Below are positions 1-7,237 of a stretch of 14,562 nt of DNA, in pieces. The DNA is taken from assembly GCA_008081175.1 (NCBI GenBank), contig VMCW01000187.1, positions 1-14,562 on the forward strand. The letters run 5' to 3'. The stretch comes from Flavobacteriaceae bacterium (GTDB taxonomy: Bacteria > Bacteroidota > Bacteroidia > Flavobacteriales > Flavobacteriaceae). Numbering within the stretch: position 1 is the first letter of the stretch; the number at the start of each line of letters is the position of its first letter. The notes below the pieces were generated by a model that saw nothing but the letters and a program-made list of their open reading frames with translations, was not told the origin of the DNA and searched no databases. The position numbers and the translations under genes are program-made.

Positions 1-3000
1 AGCACCTCTTTATTCAATCCATTGATCATGGATTTAAAGAGCTCAAAAGCTTCAAATTTATAGATAAGTAGAGGATCTTTTTGTTCGTGTACAGCAAGCT
101 GAACCGACTGTTTTAACTCATCCATTTTTCTTAAATGGTCTTTCCAGGCATTATCAATAAGGGCAAGGGTGATATTGCGTTCAAAATCACTCACTAAACT
201 TTTACCTTCGGTTTCATAAGCCTGTTTGAGGTCAGTAACAACATTGAGTGATTTTACTCCATCTGTAAAGGGAACTACAATTCGTTCAAATTTATTGTCA
301 GGACGTTCGAATACTTCTTTGATAACAGGAAATGCCATTTGCGCATTGGCGGCAGTCTTTTCGTTATAATGTGTGAGAAGTGCATGATACAACTCTTGAA
401 TCAATTCATTTTCAGATTTTTCTCCAAATTCATCTGCACCAAGTGGTGAAGTCATGGAGAAGTTGCTGATGATTTCAAATTCAAAGTTTTTAAAATCGTT
501 TGTTGCTTTGTTGTTTAGTACAATATCCTCACAGGTATCGTAAAGCATATTGAGTACATCCAACTTGAGTCTCGATCCTGAGAGTGCGTGCTTTCTTCTT
601 TTGTAAATTACTTCTCTTTGGGCGCTCATCACATCATCGTATTCCAAAAGGCGCTTTCGTATTCCAAAATTGTTTTCTTCCACTTTTTTCTGTGCGCGTT
701 CTATGGATTTTGTCATCATGGAATGTTGTATGACTTCTCCATCCTCGAGCCCCATACGATCCATTACTTTTGCAACTCGTTCAGAACCAAAAAGGCGCAT
801 TAGATTGTCCTCTAGAGAAACAAAAAACTGTGAGCTTCCTGGATCTCCCTGACGTCCCGATCTTCCTCTCAGCTGTCTGTCTACGCGACGCGAGTCGTGA
901 CGTTCGGTCCCTATGATTGCTACCCCTCCAGCGTCTTTTACTTGTTGTGATAATTTGATATCGGTTCCACGACCCGCCATGTTGGTAGCAATTGTAACGA
1001 CACCTGGGTTTCCAGCCTCAGCAACAATTTCTGCTTCTTTTTTATGCATTTTGGCATTGAGTACATTGTGTTGGATTTTTCGGATATTGAGCATTTTACT
1101 TAAAAGCTCAGAAATCTCAACCGAGGTAGTTCCGATTAAAACAGGTCTACCCTCAGAGGTATAGTTGCTTACACGTTCAATGACTGCATTATACTTTTCT
1201 CTTTTGGTTTTGTAAATAAGATCATCCTCATCCTCTCTTGCTATTGGTCTATTGGTAGGGATTTCAATTACATCCAATTTATAGATTTCCCAAAATTCTC
1301 CCGCTTCAGTTATTGCTGTTCCTGTCATTCCAGAAAGTTTGTGGTACATTCTGAAGTAATTTTGAAGCGTGATAGTGGCATAAGTTTGGGTCGCCGCTTC
1401 TATTTTTACGTTTTCTTTGGCTTCTATGGCTTGGTGTAAACCATCGGAATAACGACGCCCCTCCATTATTCTTCCCGTTTGTTCATCGACAATTTTTACC
1501 TTATTGTCCATCACTACGTAGGCAACGTCTTTTTCAAAAAGTGTATAAGCTCTAAGCAATTGATTCATGCTGTGAATTCGTTCACTTTTTACATCAAAAT
1601 CTTTAAAAAGAGCTTCTTTTAACTCTGCTTCTTTTTTAGGCTCCAATTCTTGAGACTCAATTTTAGCAATTTCACTCCCAATATCTGGTAATACAAAAAA
1701 GTTCGAATCAGAATTATCCTCAGAGAGCATTTGAATGCCTTTTTCCGTGAGGTCAATTTGATTGTTCTTTTCGTCGATGACAAAATAAAGCTCTGCATCA
1801 ACAACATGCATCTCCCTGTTGTTGTCTTGCATGTAGTGATTTTCTGTTTTTTGTAAAAGTTGCTTTACCCCTTCTTCACTTAAAAATTTGATCAGTGCTT
1901 TATTTTTGGGAAGACCACGGTAGACACGAAGTAATAAAAGGCCTCCCTCAGTGGTGTCTCCTGCCTTAATTTTAGCTTTGGCATCTGCTAAAACACCTGT
2001 AAGTAGCGAACGTTGTTTTGCTACAAGATTGTTGATGTTTGCTTTTAAAACATCGAATTCATGACGATCACCTTGTGGTGTAGGACCTGAAATAATCAAC
2101 GGAGTTCTTGCATCATCTATAAGAACTGAGTCTACCTCATCTACGATGGCATAATTGTGTTTGGGTTGCACCAGATCTTCTGAAGTATGTGCCATATTAT
2201 CCCTTAGATAATCAAAGCCAAATTCATTGTTCGTACCGTAAGTGATATCTGCTTGGTAGGCTTTTCTTCTTTCTGGACTATTCGGTTGGTGGTGATCAAT
2301 GCAATCTACGCTTAAGCCATGAAACTGAAATAAGGGAGCCATCCAAGCGCTATCTCTCTTTGCGAGGTAATCGTTTACCGTTACAAGATGAACTCCTTTT
2401 CCAGTAAGGGCGTTTAGGTATACCGGTAGCGTAGCTACAAGGGTTTTTCCTTCCCCTGTTTGCATTTCTGCAATTTTACCTTGATGAAGCGCAATACCAC
2501 CAATAAGCTGCACGTCATAGTGAACCATATCCCAAACGATGGGTTTTCCAGCAGCATCCCAAGAGTTGGCCCAAAGCGCTTTGTCTCCGGTGAGTTGGAT
2601 ATAGGGTTTGGTTTGAGATAACTCCCGATCAAAAGGAGTTGCTGTCACTTCTATGGATTTGTTTTCTACAAAACGACGAGCCGTTTCTTTAACTACAGCG
2701 AATGCTTCGGGAAGGATATTGTTGAGTATGCTTTCTGCTTCTGTCTGAGCGAATTCCTCTTCTTGATCAATTTGTTTGTAAAGTGCTTCTTTTTGATCGA
2801 GGTCCTCCGTTTGCATCACTTCGTTTTGAAGTGATTCAATTTTTTCGAGGTGACTCTTATTTCCTTCAGCCAGTAAATTTTTAAAGTAGGTAGTCTTTTC
2901 TCTTAGTTGATCGTTGCTTAAAGATTCGTATTCTTTTTGGTGTTCGTTGATTTTAGCTACTAGGGGTTTTATTGAATTGAGGTCTTTTTTGGTTTTATCC

Positions 3001-3038
3001 CCAACAAATGTTTTTAATATGCTGTTTAGAATGCTCAT
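1..3038 (-). CDS. secA: Preprotein translocase ATPase SecA (partial, C-terminus off the window)
   Basis: SecA is the ATPase motor that pushes unfolded preproteins through SecYEG across the inner membrane. I translated the frame by hand from the ATG at 3038 (MSILNSILKTFVGD) and it stays open to the window edge, giving 1012 complete codons. Visible motifs are Walker A MQTGEGKT (residues 192-199), Walker B DEVD (300-303), TNMAGRGTDI (685-694) and GRSGRQGD (725-732) of the second helicase lobe. Walker A lies about 90 residues later than in E. coli SecA, as expected of the longer Bacteroidota proteins. From memory these are about 1,110-1,120 residues, so roughly 100 C-terminal residues, including the SEC-C zinc-binding tail, lie beyond position 1. 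An in-frame match between start and left edge, with all motifs in one frame, argues against a frameshift. It lies downstream of the DUF2795 gene on the same strand. Confidence 0.97.
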   Translation of the reverse strand, partial: MSILNSILKTFVGDKTKKDLNSIKPLVAKINEHQKEYESLSNDQLREKTTYFKNLLAEGNKSHLEKIESLQNEVMQTEDLDQKEALYKQIDQEEEFAQTEAESILNNILPEAFAVVKETARRFVENKSIEVTATPFDRELSQTKPYIQLTGDKALWANSWDAAGKPIVWDMVHYDVQLIGGIALHQGKIAEMQTGEGKTLVATLPVYLNALTGKGVHLVTVNDYLAKRDSAWMAPLFQFHGLSVDCIDHHQPNSPERRKAYQADITYGTNNEFGFDYLRDNMAHTSEDLVQPKHNYAIVDEVDSVLIDDARTPLIISGPTPQGDRHEFDVLKANINNLVAKQRSLLTGVLADAKAKIKAGDTTEGGLLLLRVYRGLPKNKALIKFLSEEGVKQLLQKTENHYMQDNNREMHVVDAELYFVIDEKNNQIDLTEKGIQMLSEDNSDSNFFVLPDIGSEIAKIESQELEPKKEAELKEALFKDFDVKSERIHSMNQLLRAYTLFEKDVAYVVMDNKVKIVDEQTGRIMEGRRYSDGLHQAIEAKENVKIEAATQTYATITLQNYFRMYHKLSGMTGTAITEAGEFWEIYKLDVIEIPTNRPIAREDEDDLIYKTKREKYNAVIERVSNYTSEGRPVLIGTTSVEISELLSKMLNIRKIQHNVLNAKMHKKEAEIVAEAGNPGVVTIATNMAGRGTDIKLSQQVKDAGGVAIIGTERHDSRRVDRQLRGRSGRQGDPGSSQFFVSLEDNLMRLFGSERVAKVMDRMGLEDGEVIQHSMMTKSIERAQKKVEENNFGIRKRLLEYDDVMSAQREVIYKRRKHALSGSRLKLDVLNMLYDTCEDIVLNNKATNDFKNFEFEIISNFSMTSPLGADEFGEKSENELIQELYHALLTHYNEKTAANAQMAFPVIKEVFERPDNKFERIVVPFTDGVKSLNVVTDLKQAYETEGKSLVSDFERNITLALIDNAWKDHLRKMDELKQSVQLAVHEQKDPLLIYKFEAFELFKSMINGLNKEV

Positions 3039-3057
3039 AAGCGCTTTAGTGAGAGGT

Positions 3058-3085
3058 TAAAAGTAACTAAAAAAAAAGTCTCAAA
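3058..3085 (-). promoter_or_regulatory. Possible secA promoter nested in the upstream terminator
   Basis: On the minus strand TTTG (3085-3082) is followed after 16 bases by TACTTTTA (3065-3058), a 7 of 8 match to the Bacteroidota -7 box TAnnTTTG. Transcription would begin near 3051-3053, about 13 bases before the secA ATG. The -33 element is formed by the loop and adjoining stem base of the DUF2795 terminator. It is the only good candidate in the 80-base gap, but the spacer is one base short of the usual range and the -7 box is imperfect. Confidence 0.3.
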
Positions 3086-3096
3086 TAAGAGACTTT
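3069..3096 (-). terminator. Rho-independent terminator of the DUF2795 gene
   Basis: On the minus strand a perfect 8-bp stem, AAAGTCTC (3096-3089) with GAGACTTT (3082-3075), closes a 6-base loop. It runs straight into six more Ts (3074-3069), so the descending arm plus tail reads as a nine-T run. It lies 23 bases past the DUF2795 stop codon and upstream of secA, so it should end the small gene's transcript and separate it from secA. Confidence 0.8.
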
Positions 3097-3118
3097 AGTA
3101 ATTCATACAAGGAATCGA

Positions 3119-3340
3119 TTAATACTCGTCTTCGTTCCAAAGGTAATCCTCTTCGGTAGGGAAATCGGGCCAGATTTCTTCAATGGATTCGTAGATGTCC
3201 TCTTCGTCTTCCATCGACTGGAGGTTTTCAACTACCTCAAGGGGTGCTCCTGTTCGAATTGAGTAATCAATTAATTCATCTTTTGTAGCGGGCCAAGGGG
3301 CGTCGCTTAAGTAGGATGCAAGTTCTAATGTCCAATACAT
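3119..3340 (-). CDS. DUF2795 family small acidic protein, function unknown
   Basis: This 73-residue protein matches the short DUF2795 proteins that are conserved in Flavobacteriia; the recognisable core is APWPATKDELIDYSIRTGAP. No function is established that I know of. It is strikingly acidic: 22 Asp or Glu residues against one Lys and one Arg, most of them in the second half (for example MEDEED at 43-48 and a tail ending in NEDEY). There are three tryptophans, no cysteine, no signal peptide and no membrane segment, so it is probably a soluble cytoplasmic protein. It has its own near-consensus promoter just upstream and a strong terminator just downstream, so it appears to be transcribed alone despite sitting between the adenosyltransferase gene and secA. 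The start is the only ATG near the conserved beginning MYWTLELASYL. Family assignment is firm; role is open. Confidence 0.88.
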   Translation of the reverse strand: MYWTLELASYLSDAPWPATKDELIDYSIRTGAPLEVVENLQSMEDEEDIYESIEEIWPDFPTEEDYLWNEDEY

Positions 3341-3357
3341 AAGAATATATTTTTTTG

Positions 3358-3387
3358 CAAAAATAATTTTTTATTGAAAGTACACAA
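3358..3387 (-). promoter_or_regulatory. Bacteroidota-type promoter for the DUF2795 gene
   Basis: On the minus strand TTG (3387-3385), then 19 bases, then TATTTTTG (3365-3358), a perfect match to the TTG-N19-TAnnTTTG pattern known for Bacteroidota sigma-70-type promoters. Transcription would start near 3351-3353, leaving a leader of only about 12 bases before the ATG at 3340. It is the best promoter match in the window. Confidence 0.6.
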
Positions 3388-3400
3388 CCTTTTTAAGAAT

Positions 3401-3958
3401 TTAGTTTCCACTCCATTTTACTTCTTCAACCTCAAGTTCAAAAGCAAAGGTTCTAGATAGGGTAAAAAAGTAATCTGATAGGCGGTTTATGTAGGCAATT
3501 ATTGTAGCTGAAACGGGTGCATTTTGATCGAGTTCTGTGACATGCCTTTCAGCTCTTCTACAGATGCTTCTAGCAATGTGTGCGTAGGAAATCAGAATGT
3601 GTCCACCGGGAATGACAAAGTTCCTTAAAGGAGGGAGTTTGGCTGTTAATAAATCGATTTCATTTTCGATAAAACTCACTGTGGTATTTTCTAGAGGTCT
3701 TAGATTTTTAGGAAAATCTTTATCAGAATCAATTGCTAATTGGGACGATACGGTCATCAGTTGTTTTTGTATTTCAATTAGGGTATCTTGAACACTTGGG
3801 TTTTGAGTGGTATCGCGAATTAGTCCAGACCAGGCAACCAGTTCATCAATAGCCCCATATGCTTTAATACGGATGTCGTGTTTTGGGACTCGTTTTCCAG
3901 AAAACAAACTTGTAATACCGTTGTCTCCAGTCTTTGTGTAGACTTTATTCTCTTTCAT
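3401..3958 (-). CDS. Cob(I)yrinic acid a,c-diamide adenosyltransferase, PduO type
   Basis: This enzyme transfers the 5'-deoxyadenosyl group of ATP to cob(I)alamin to form adenosylcobalamin, the cofactor of enzymes such as methylmalonyl-CoA mutase. The 185-residue length is typical of the PduO/MMAB family, which is unrelated to CobA and EutT adenosyltransferases. Visible family motifs are the N-terminal ATP-binding TKTGDNGITSLFSG (8-21), GAIDELVA (35-42), FVIPGG (114-119), the signature ARSICRRAER (129-138) with its conserved arginines, and YINRLSD (156-162). It is cytoplasmic, without signal peptide. No cobalamin biosynthesis gene lies nearby, so it may serve salvaged B12; that is inference. 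It lies downstream of lnt with 105 bases between, and upstream of the DUF2795 gene with 60 bases between. The leader has a -7 box and a small hairpin but is too short for a cobalamin riboswitch. Confidence 0.95.
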   Translation of the reverse strand: MKENKVYTKTGDNGITSLFSGKRVPKHDIRIKAYGAIDELVAWSGLIRDTTQNPSVQDTLIEIQKQLMTVSSQLAIDSDKDFPKNLRPLENTTVSFIENEIDLLTAKLPPLRNFVIPGGHILISYAHIARSICRRAERHVTELDQNAPVSATIIAYINRLSDYFFTLSRTFAFELEVEEVKWSGN

Positions 3959-3973
3959 TTTCTCGCTTCAGGT

Positions 3974-4013
3974 CTTAGAGTAGGTATGCTCTAAAGAATT
4001 CTATCCAAATGTA
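3974..4013 (-). promoter_or_regulatory. Candidate -7 box and leader hairpin of the adenosyltransferase gene
   Basis: On the minus strand TACATTTG (4013-4006) is a perfect TAnnTTTG -7 box, but I find no TTG at the expected 17-23 base distance. The start site would be near 4000. The predicted leader then holds an inverted repeat TTAGAG (3994-3989) / CTCTAA (3980-3975) with an 8-base loop, extendable by one G-U pair, ending 15 bases before the ATG. There is no T-run after it, so it is not a terminator. Confidence 0.35.
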
Positions 4014-4063
4014 GGAATAATAATTGAGATTAATGTTTAGGGTTGCCTGCTTATTTCTTGTAG

Positions 4064-5671
4064 TTATCTAGAAGTTTTTAAACGGCCGCTCAGCGCAAGT
4101 AATAAAAACAATACACTGATAAAAACTGCCCATCGGGCGATTATATCTCCAAAGCGCACATAGAAAGTAAGATCTGATCTAGACGCGAGCTTACCTTTTA
4201 AAACAGTTTTGGTATTGTATTCTGTTTGTTGTAAAATTTCTCCTTTTGCATTAATTATAGCAGAAATTCCCGTATTGGCACTACGTGCTATATCTCTTCG
4301 TGTTTCGATCGCTCTTAGGCGTGTGTAGCTTAATAATTGTCGGTGCCCTGGAGTTTCCCCCCACCATGCATCATTAGAGATAATTGCTAAAAAAGTAGCT
4401 CCATTTTTAATGTATCCAGTTACAAATTCACCAAATATCGATTCATAACAAATAATAGGTGCTGCTTTTTCACTGTTTTTGGCATGTTTAAAAACCGTTC
4501 TTTCGCCTTGTGTCACTCTACTTGAAACAGTTCCCCCCAAGTCAATCATTACATCTCCTAAAAGTGGATTTAAAATGCTTTTAAAAGGCATATTTTCTAC
4601 TCCGACAACCAATTTCGATTTGTGGTAATATTCAGGCATTTTGTTATAAAATTCACTTATGGCACTGTTGTAATATTCAACCCAAAGATTAGGGCGTACA
4701 CTGTTTGCAGTTAGCGAGGGTGCTTCTTCTTGAATATAAGTATCGTAAAATTGGATTCCTGTTATCAATTGTGTGTTGGGAAAAGTCGATAAAATCTCTT
4801 GAATTGATTTGTGGAGTAAAGTGTTTTGAAAAGCATGCAATTCCTCCCCATAGCCTTCTGCAAAATAAGTTTCTGGGGTTAATATATAAGAAGTTTCAGG
4901 GGTTATATGAGGTTCTATTTGATCAACTAATAGACTTAAAAATTTTTGATTAGTAAGTTGGTATTTTTCATCATAAGGATCTATGTTGGGCTGTACGAGA
5001 ACAACATCAATTGTTCTTTTAGGCTCTTCAACTTGTTGGTACAAATAAAGTGAAAAAGCAATGGGAAGGGCTATTAGGAGAAGAGGTCCTGTGAGTTTGC
5101 GAACTCGAAGAATGGGGGTGTTGAATTTGGGGTTTTTCAAAATAGAAAAAACCCAAAGATTTACAACAAGCACCCATAAACTCCCTCCAAAAGTCCCGGT
5201 ATGTTCATACCATTGAATCCAATAGATGTGTTCTGAAAAAACATTCCCTAGGTTGAGCCATGTCCAGGAAAAATCCCAAATCAGATGAAGTTTTTCGAAT
5301 GCGAGCCAACTACTTATCAAAAAGAGATGAGCACTCTTTAAGGGTAGCTTTTTTTTAGACCATGAAAAAATCAAAAAAAGGAGTGTATAAAAAAGGCTGT
5401 TGCACAAATTGGCAAAAAGCATTCCAAAAACTGTAGAGTTATACAGCCACCAAGTAGTGATTAGATTCCAGGTAATAAAAGTCAAATAGCTGTAACCAAA
5501 AAGATACAGTCCACTTCTTTTATTAGTTTCCATTCGAATCGAATTCTCCAAAAAAAGTAGAGGAACTAAGGCAATAAAAATCAATACGGTCCATCCTCCC
5601 GTAGGCCAAGAAAGACCAAGCGCTACTCCAGAGGAAAGGGATAAAATAAGATGTTTTAAACTCTTTGACAT
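4064..5671 (-). CDS. lnt: Apolipoprotein N-acyltransferase
   Basis: Lnt is an inner-membrane enzyme that adds a third acyl chain to the N-terminal cysteine of diacylated lipoproteins, taking it from a phospholipid, usually phosphatidylethanolamine. The protein has several hydrophobic segments in its first 220 residues, a nitrilase-like domain on the periplasmic side, and a last membrane helix near the C-terminus. With the start chosen here (535 residues), the catalytic Glu-Lys-Cys triad is probably Glu267 in ILTPETYFAEG, Lys351 in YYHKSKLV and Cys408 in PIICYES; WWGETPGHRQ lies further along. I chose the ATG at 5671 (MSKSLKHLILSLSSG) because a longer in-frame start at 5743 would overlap the divergent pssA start and adds polar sequence unlike the family. 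It is divergent from pssA, whose pathway leads to the likely acyl donor. Confidence 0.95.
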   Translation of the reverse strand: MSKSLKHLILSLSSGVALGLSWPTGGWTVLIFIALVPLLFLENSIRMETNKRSGLYLFGYSYLTFITWNLITTWWLYNSTVFGMLFANLCNSLFYTLLFLIFSWSKKKLPLKSAHLFLISSWLAFEKLHLIWDFSWTWLNLGNVFSEHIYWIQWYEHTGTFGGSLWVLVVNLWVFSILKNPKFNTPILRVRKLTGPLLLIALPIAFSLYLYQQVEEPKRTIDVVLVQPNIDPYDEKYQLTNQKFLSLLVDQIEPHITPETSYILTPETYFAEGYGEELHAFQNTLLHKSIQEILSTFPNTQLITGIQFYDTYIQEEAPSLTANSVRPNLWVEYYNSAISEFYNKMPEYYHKSKLVVGVENMPFKSILNPLLGDVMIDLGGTVSSRVTQGERTVFKHAKNSEKAAPIICYESIFGEFVTGYIKNGATFLAIISNDAWWGETPGHRQLLSYTRLRAIETRRDIARSANTGISAIINAKGEILQQTEYNTKTVLKGKLASRSDLTFYVRFGDIIARWAVFISVLFLLLALSGRLKTSR

Positions 5672-5737
5672 TTCTACGAATTTAATTTTTTTGGAGCTAT
5701 TGCAATTAGTATATTGTATGAAAATTAGAATATTTTT

Positions 5738-6484
5738 GTGCAATTACTCAGGAAAAGCATTCCCAACATTTTTACTGCGCTAAACTTTCTATGTGGTTGT
5801 TTCGCAGCATACTTGGCCTATAGGAACTTATTTGAAGCGGCTTTTTTAATGGTTTTTTTAGGTGCTTTTTTTGATCTTTTTGATGGTTTTTTTGCTCGCT
5901 TACTGAAGGTTGAGAGTGATTTTGGACTCCAATTTGACTCAATGGCAGATCTTATAACTAGTGGATTTGTTCCGGGCATAGTGATGTACAATTTGTTTCT
6001 TGAGATTGGGGTTCAAGAGGTACATCTTGTCACACAAATTCTTCAAAGTGAATTTACTTTCACCTATGCACCCTATGCTTTAATTTCCTTTTTAATTCCA
6101 CTTGGAGCTGGAATTCGACTTGCGCGTTTCAATATTGATAAAGAGCAGCGCTATGATTTTAGGGGTCTTCCAGCTCCTGCTAATGCACTTTTTATTGTTG
6201 CACTCCCTTTACTCATAGAGCACCCCCTTTTTGAATCGTTAAAACCCAGTTTGACTTCATACTTTAGCTTGTTTGCAATCGTCTTGTGTTCTGCTATGCT
6301 AATGAACATCAGATTGCCTTTATTTTCATTCAAAATAAAGTCTTTTAATCTAAAAGAATACAGCTATCAAATGGTACTTCTATTGCTTAGCCTTCCCGCT
6401 TTTTATATATTTAATTGGGCAGCTGTACCATTGTTAATTTTAGTTTATTTGGTATTAAACCTGATACGTAATAGCTTAAGTTAA
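5738..6484 (+). CDS. pssA: CDP-diacylglycerol--serine O-phosphatidyltransferase
   Basis: PssA makes phosphatidylserine from CDP-diacylglycerol and serine, the step before decarboxylation to phosphatidylethanolamine, in the inner membrane. The 248-residue protein carries the complete CDP-alcohol phosphatidyltransferase signature between residues 46 and 71: Asp46, Asp49-Gly50, Ala53-Arg54, Gly63, Asp67 and Asp71. It has about eight hydrophobic segments, as expected for the integral-membrane type. The N-terminus RKSIPNIFTALNFLCGCFA resembles other Bacteroidota homologues. The start must be the GTG at 5738 (or the unlikely ATT two codons upstream): an in-frame TAG at 5726 closes the frame, and the nearby ATG at 5718 is in another frame that stops after 21 codons. 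The next in-frame ATG, residue 38, would remove the first membrane segment. It is divergent from lnt and convergent with lptB, 8 bases between stop codons. Confidence 0.94.
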   Translation: MQLLRKSIPNIFTALNFLCGCFAAYLAYRNLFEAAFLMVFLGAFFDLFDGFFARLLKVESDFGLQFDSMADLITSGFVPGIVMYNLFLEIGVQEVHLVTQILQSEFTFTYAPYALISFLIPLGAGIRLARFNIDKEQRYDFRGLPAPANALFIVALPLLIEHPLFESLKPSLTSYFSLFAIVLCSAMLMNIRLPLFSFKIKSFNLKEYSYQMVLLLLSLPAFYIFNWAAVPLLILVYLVLNLIRNSLS

Positions 6485-6494
6485 GCAGTTTTTT
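6474..6494 (+). terminator. Weak Rho-independent terminator overlapping the pssA stop codon
   Basis: GCTTA (6474-6478), a 3-base loop, TAAGC (6482-6486), then AG and six Ts (6489-6494). The stem contains the pssA stop codon and the T-run extends into the lptB stop codon of the opposite strand. The stem has only 5 bp, so it may be leaky. It is the only terminator-like structure in this convergent junction, and it faces pssA. Confidence 0.4.
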
Positions 6495-7233
6495 AAAAAG
6501 ACAATTTCTTTTTACGTAGTTCAAAATTTTGACCCAAATAAACTTTGCGGACCATTTCATCTTCTGCGAGTTCTTCTGGAGTTCCAGCCTTAAGGATACT
6601 TCCTTCAAACATCAGATAAGTTTTATCAGTAATGGCTAGCGTTTCTTGAACGTTATGATCTGTTATGAGGATGCCGATGTTTTTCTTTTTGAGATGTGCA
6701 ACAATTCGCTGGATGTCTTCTACTGCTACAGGGTCAACACCAGCGAAGGGTTCATCGAGAAGAACAAATTTTGGATCTGTAGCTAAAGCTCTTGCGATTT
6801 CTGTTCTTCTGCGTTCGCCCCCAGATAGTAAATCCCCCCTGTTTTTTCTTATGTGGGTGAGACCAAATTCCTCTAAAAGTGATTCCATTTTTTCTTTTTG
6901 AGCAGTCTTGCTCAGCGTTGTCATTTGTAAGACACTTAGAATATTATCTTCAACACTCAATTTTCTAAAAACAGAGGCTTCTTGTGCTAAATAACCAATC
7001 CCTTTTTGGGCTCTTCTGTACATCGGAAAAGTGGTAATTTCCTCGTTGTCCAAAAAGATTGCTCCTGCGTTGGGTTTTATTAGACCTACAATCATATAGA
7101 AAGAAGTTGTCTTTCCAGCTCCATTGGGGCCTAAAAGTCCAACAATTTCACCTTGGGTTACATCAAGAGAGATGCCTTTGACAACTTTACGTCCTTTATA
7201 GGATTTTTCTATACCTTCTGCTCGTAGTTTCAT
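6493..7233 (-). CDS. lptB: LPS export ABC transporter ATP-binding protein LptB
   Basis: LptB is the cytoplasmic ATPase of the LptB2FGC transporter that extracts lipopolysaccharide from the inner membrane and drives it across the Lpt bridge to the outer membrane. The 246-residue protein has every ABC motif: Walker A GPNGAGKT (35-42), Q-loop Gln84 in YLAQEASVFRKLSVEDN, signature LSGGE followed by RRRTEIARAL (136-150), Walker B FVLLDEP (156-162), D-loop, and switch His193 in ITDHNVQETL. The phrases QEASVFRKLSVEDN and SGGERRRTEIARALA separate LptB from other ABC ATPases. It is the last gene of a tight minus-strand operon after tatC and the AhpD-like gene, 4 bases from the latter. No lptA, lptC, lptF or lptG is present here, so the rest of the machine is encoded elsewhere. 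Confidence 0.96.
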   Translation of the reverse strand: MKLRAEGIEKSYKGRKVVKGISLDVTQGEIVGLLGPNGAGKTTSFYMIVGLIKPNAGAIFLDNEEITTFPMYRRAQKGIGYLAQEASVFRKLSVEDNILSVLQMTTLSKTAQKEKMESLLEEFGLTHIRKNRGDLLSGGERRRTEIARALATDPKFVLLDEPFAGVDPVAVEDIQRIVAHLKKKNIGILITDHNVQETLAITDKTYLMFEGSILKAGTPEELAEDEMVRKVYLGQNFELRKKKLSF

Positions 7234-7237
7234 AAAA

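Noticed and set aside
913..1164. Plus-strand reading frame opposite secA
   Set aside because: It is the antisense of a conserved secA segment containing the TNMAGRGTDI motif; its sequence is explained by the SecA code.
1619..1807. Out-of-frame minus-strand reading frame within secA, suggesting a frameshift
   Set aside because: The main secA frame reads through this region without a stop and keeps all motifs before and after it in one frame.
3959..4063. Cobalamin riboswitch upstream of the adenosyltransferase gene
   Set aside because: The gap is only 105 bases, the leader likely shorter, and no B12-box-like sequence or extended structure is visible; only a 6-bp hairpin is present.
4705..4953. 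Plus-strand reading frame opposite lnt
   Set aside because: It is a shadow of the lnt nitrilase-domain coding strand with no recognisable protein features.
5672..5743. In-frame upstream extension of lnt to an ATG at 5743
   Set aside because: The added 24 residues are polar and unlike Lnt proteins, and the extension would overlap the divergent pssA start; the ATG at 5671 begins the recognisable N-terminal helix.
5701..5746. Direct repeat TGCAATTA (5701-5708 and 5739-5746) between lnt and pssA
   Set aside because: Two 8-base AT-rich copies, one of them inside the pssA coding start, are expected by chance and show no further pattern.
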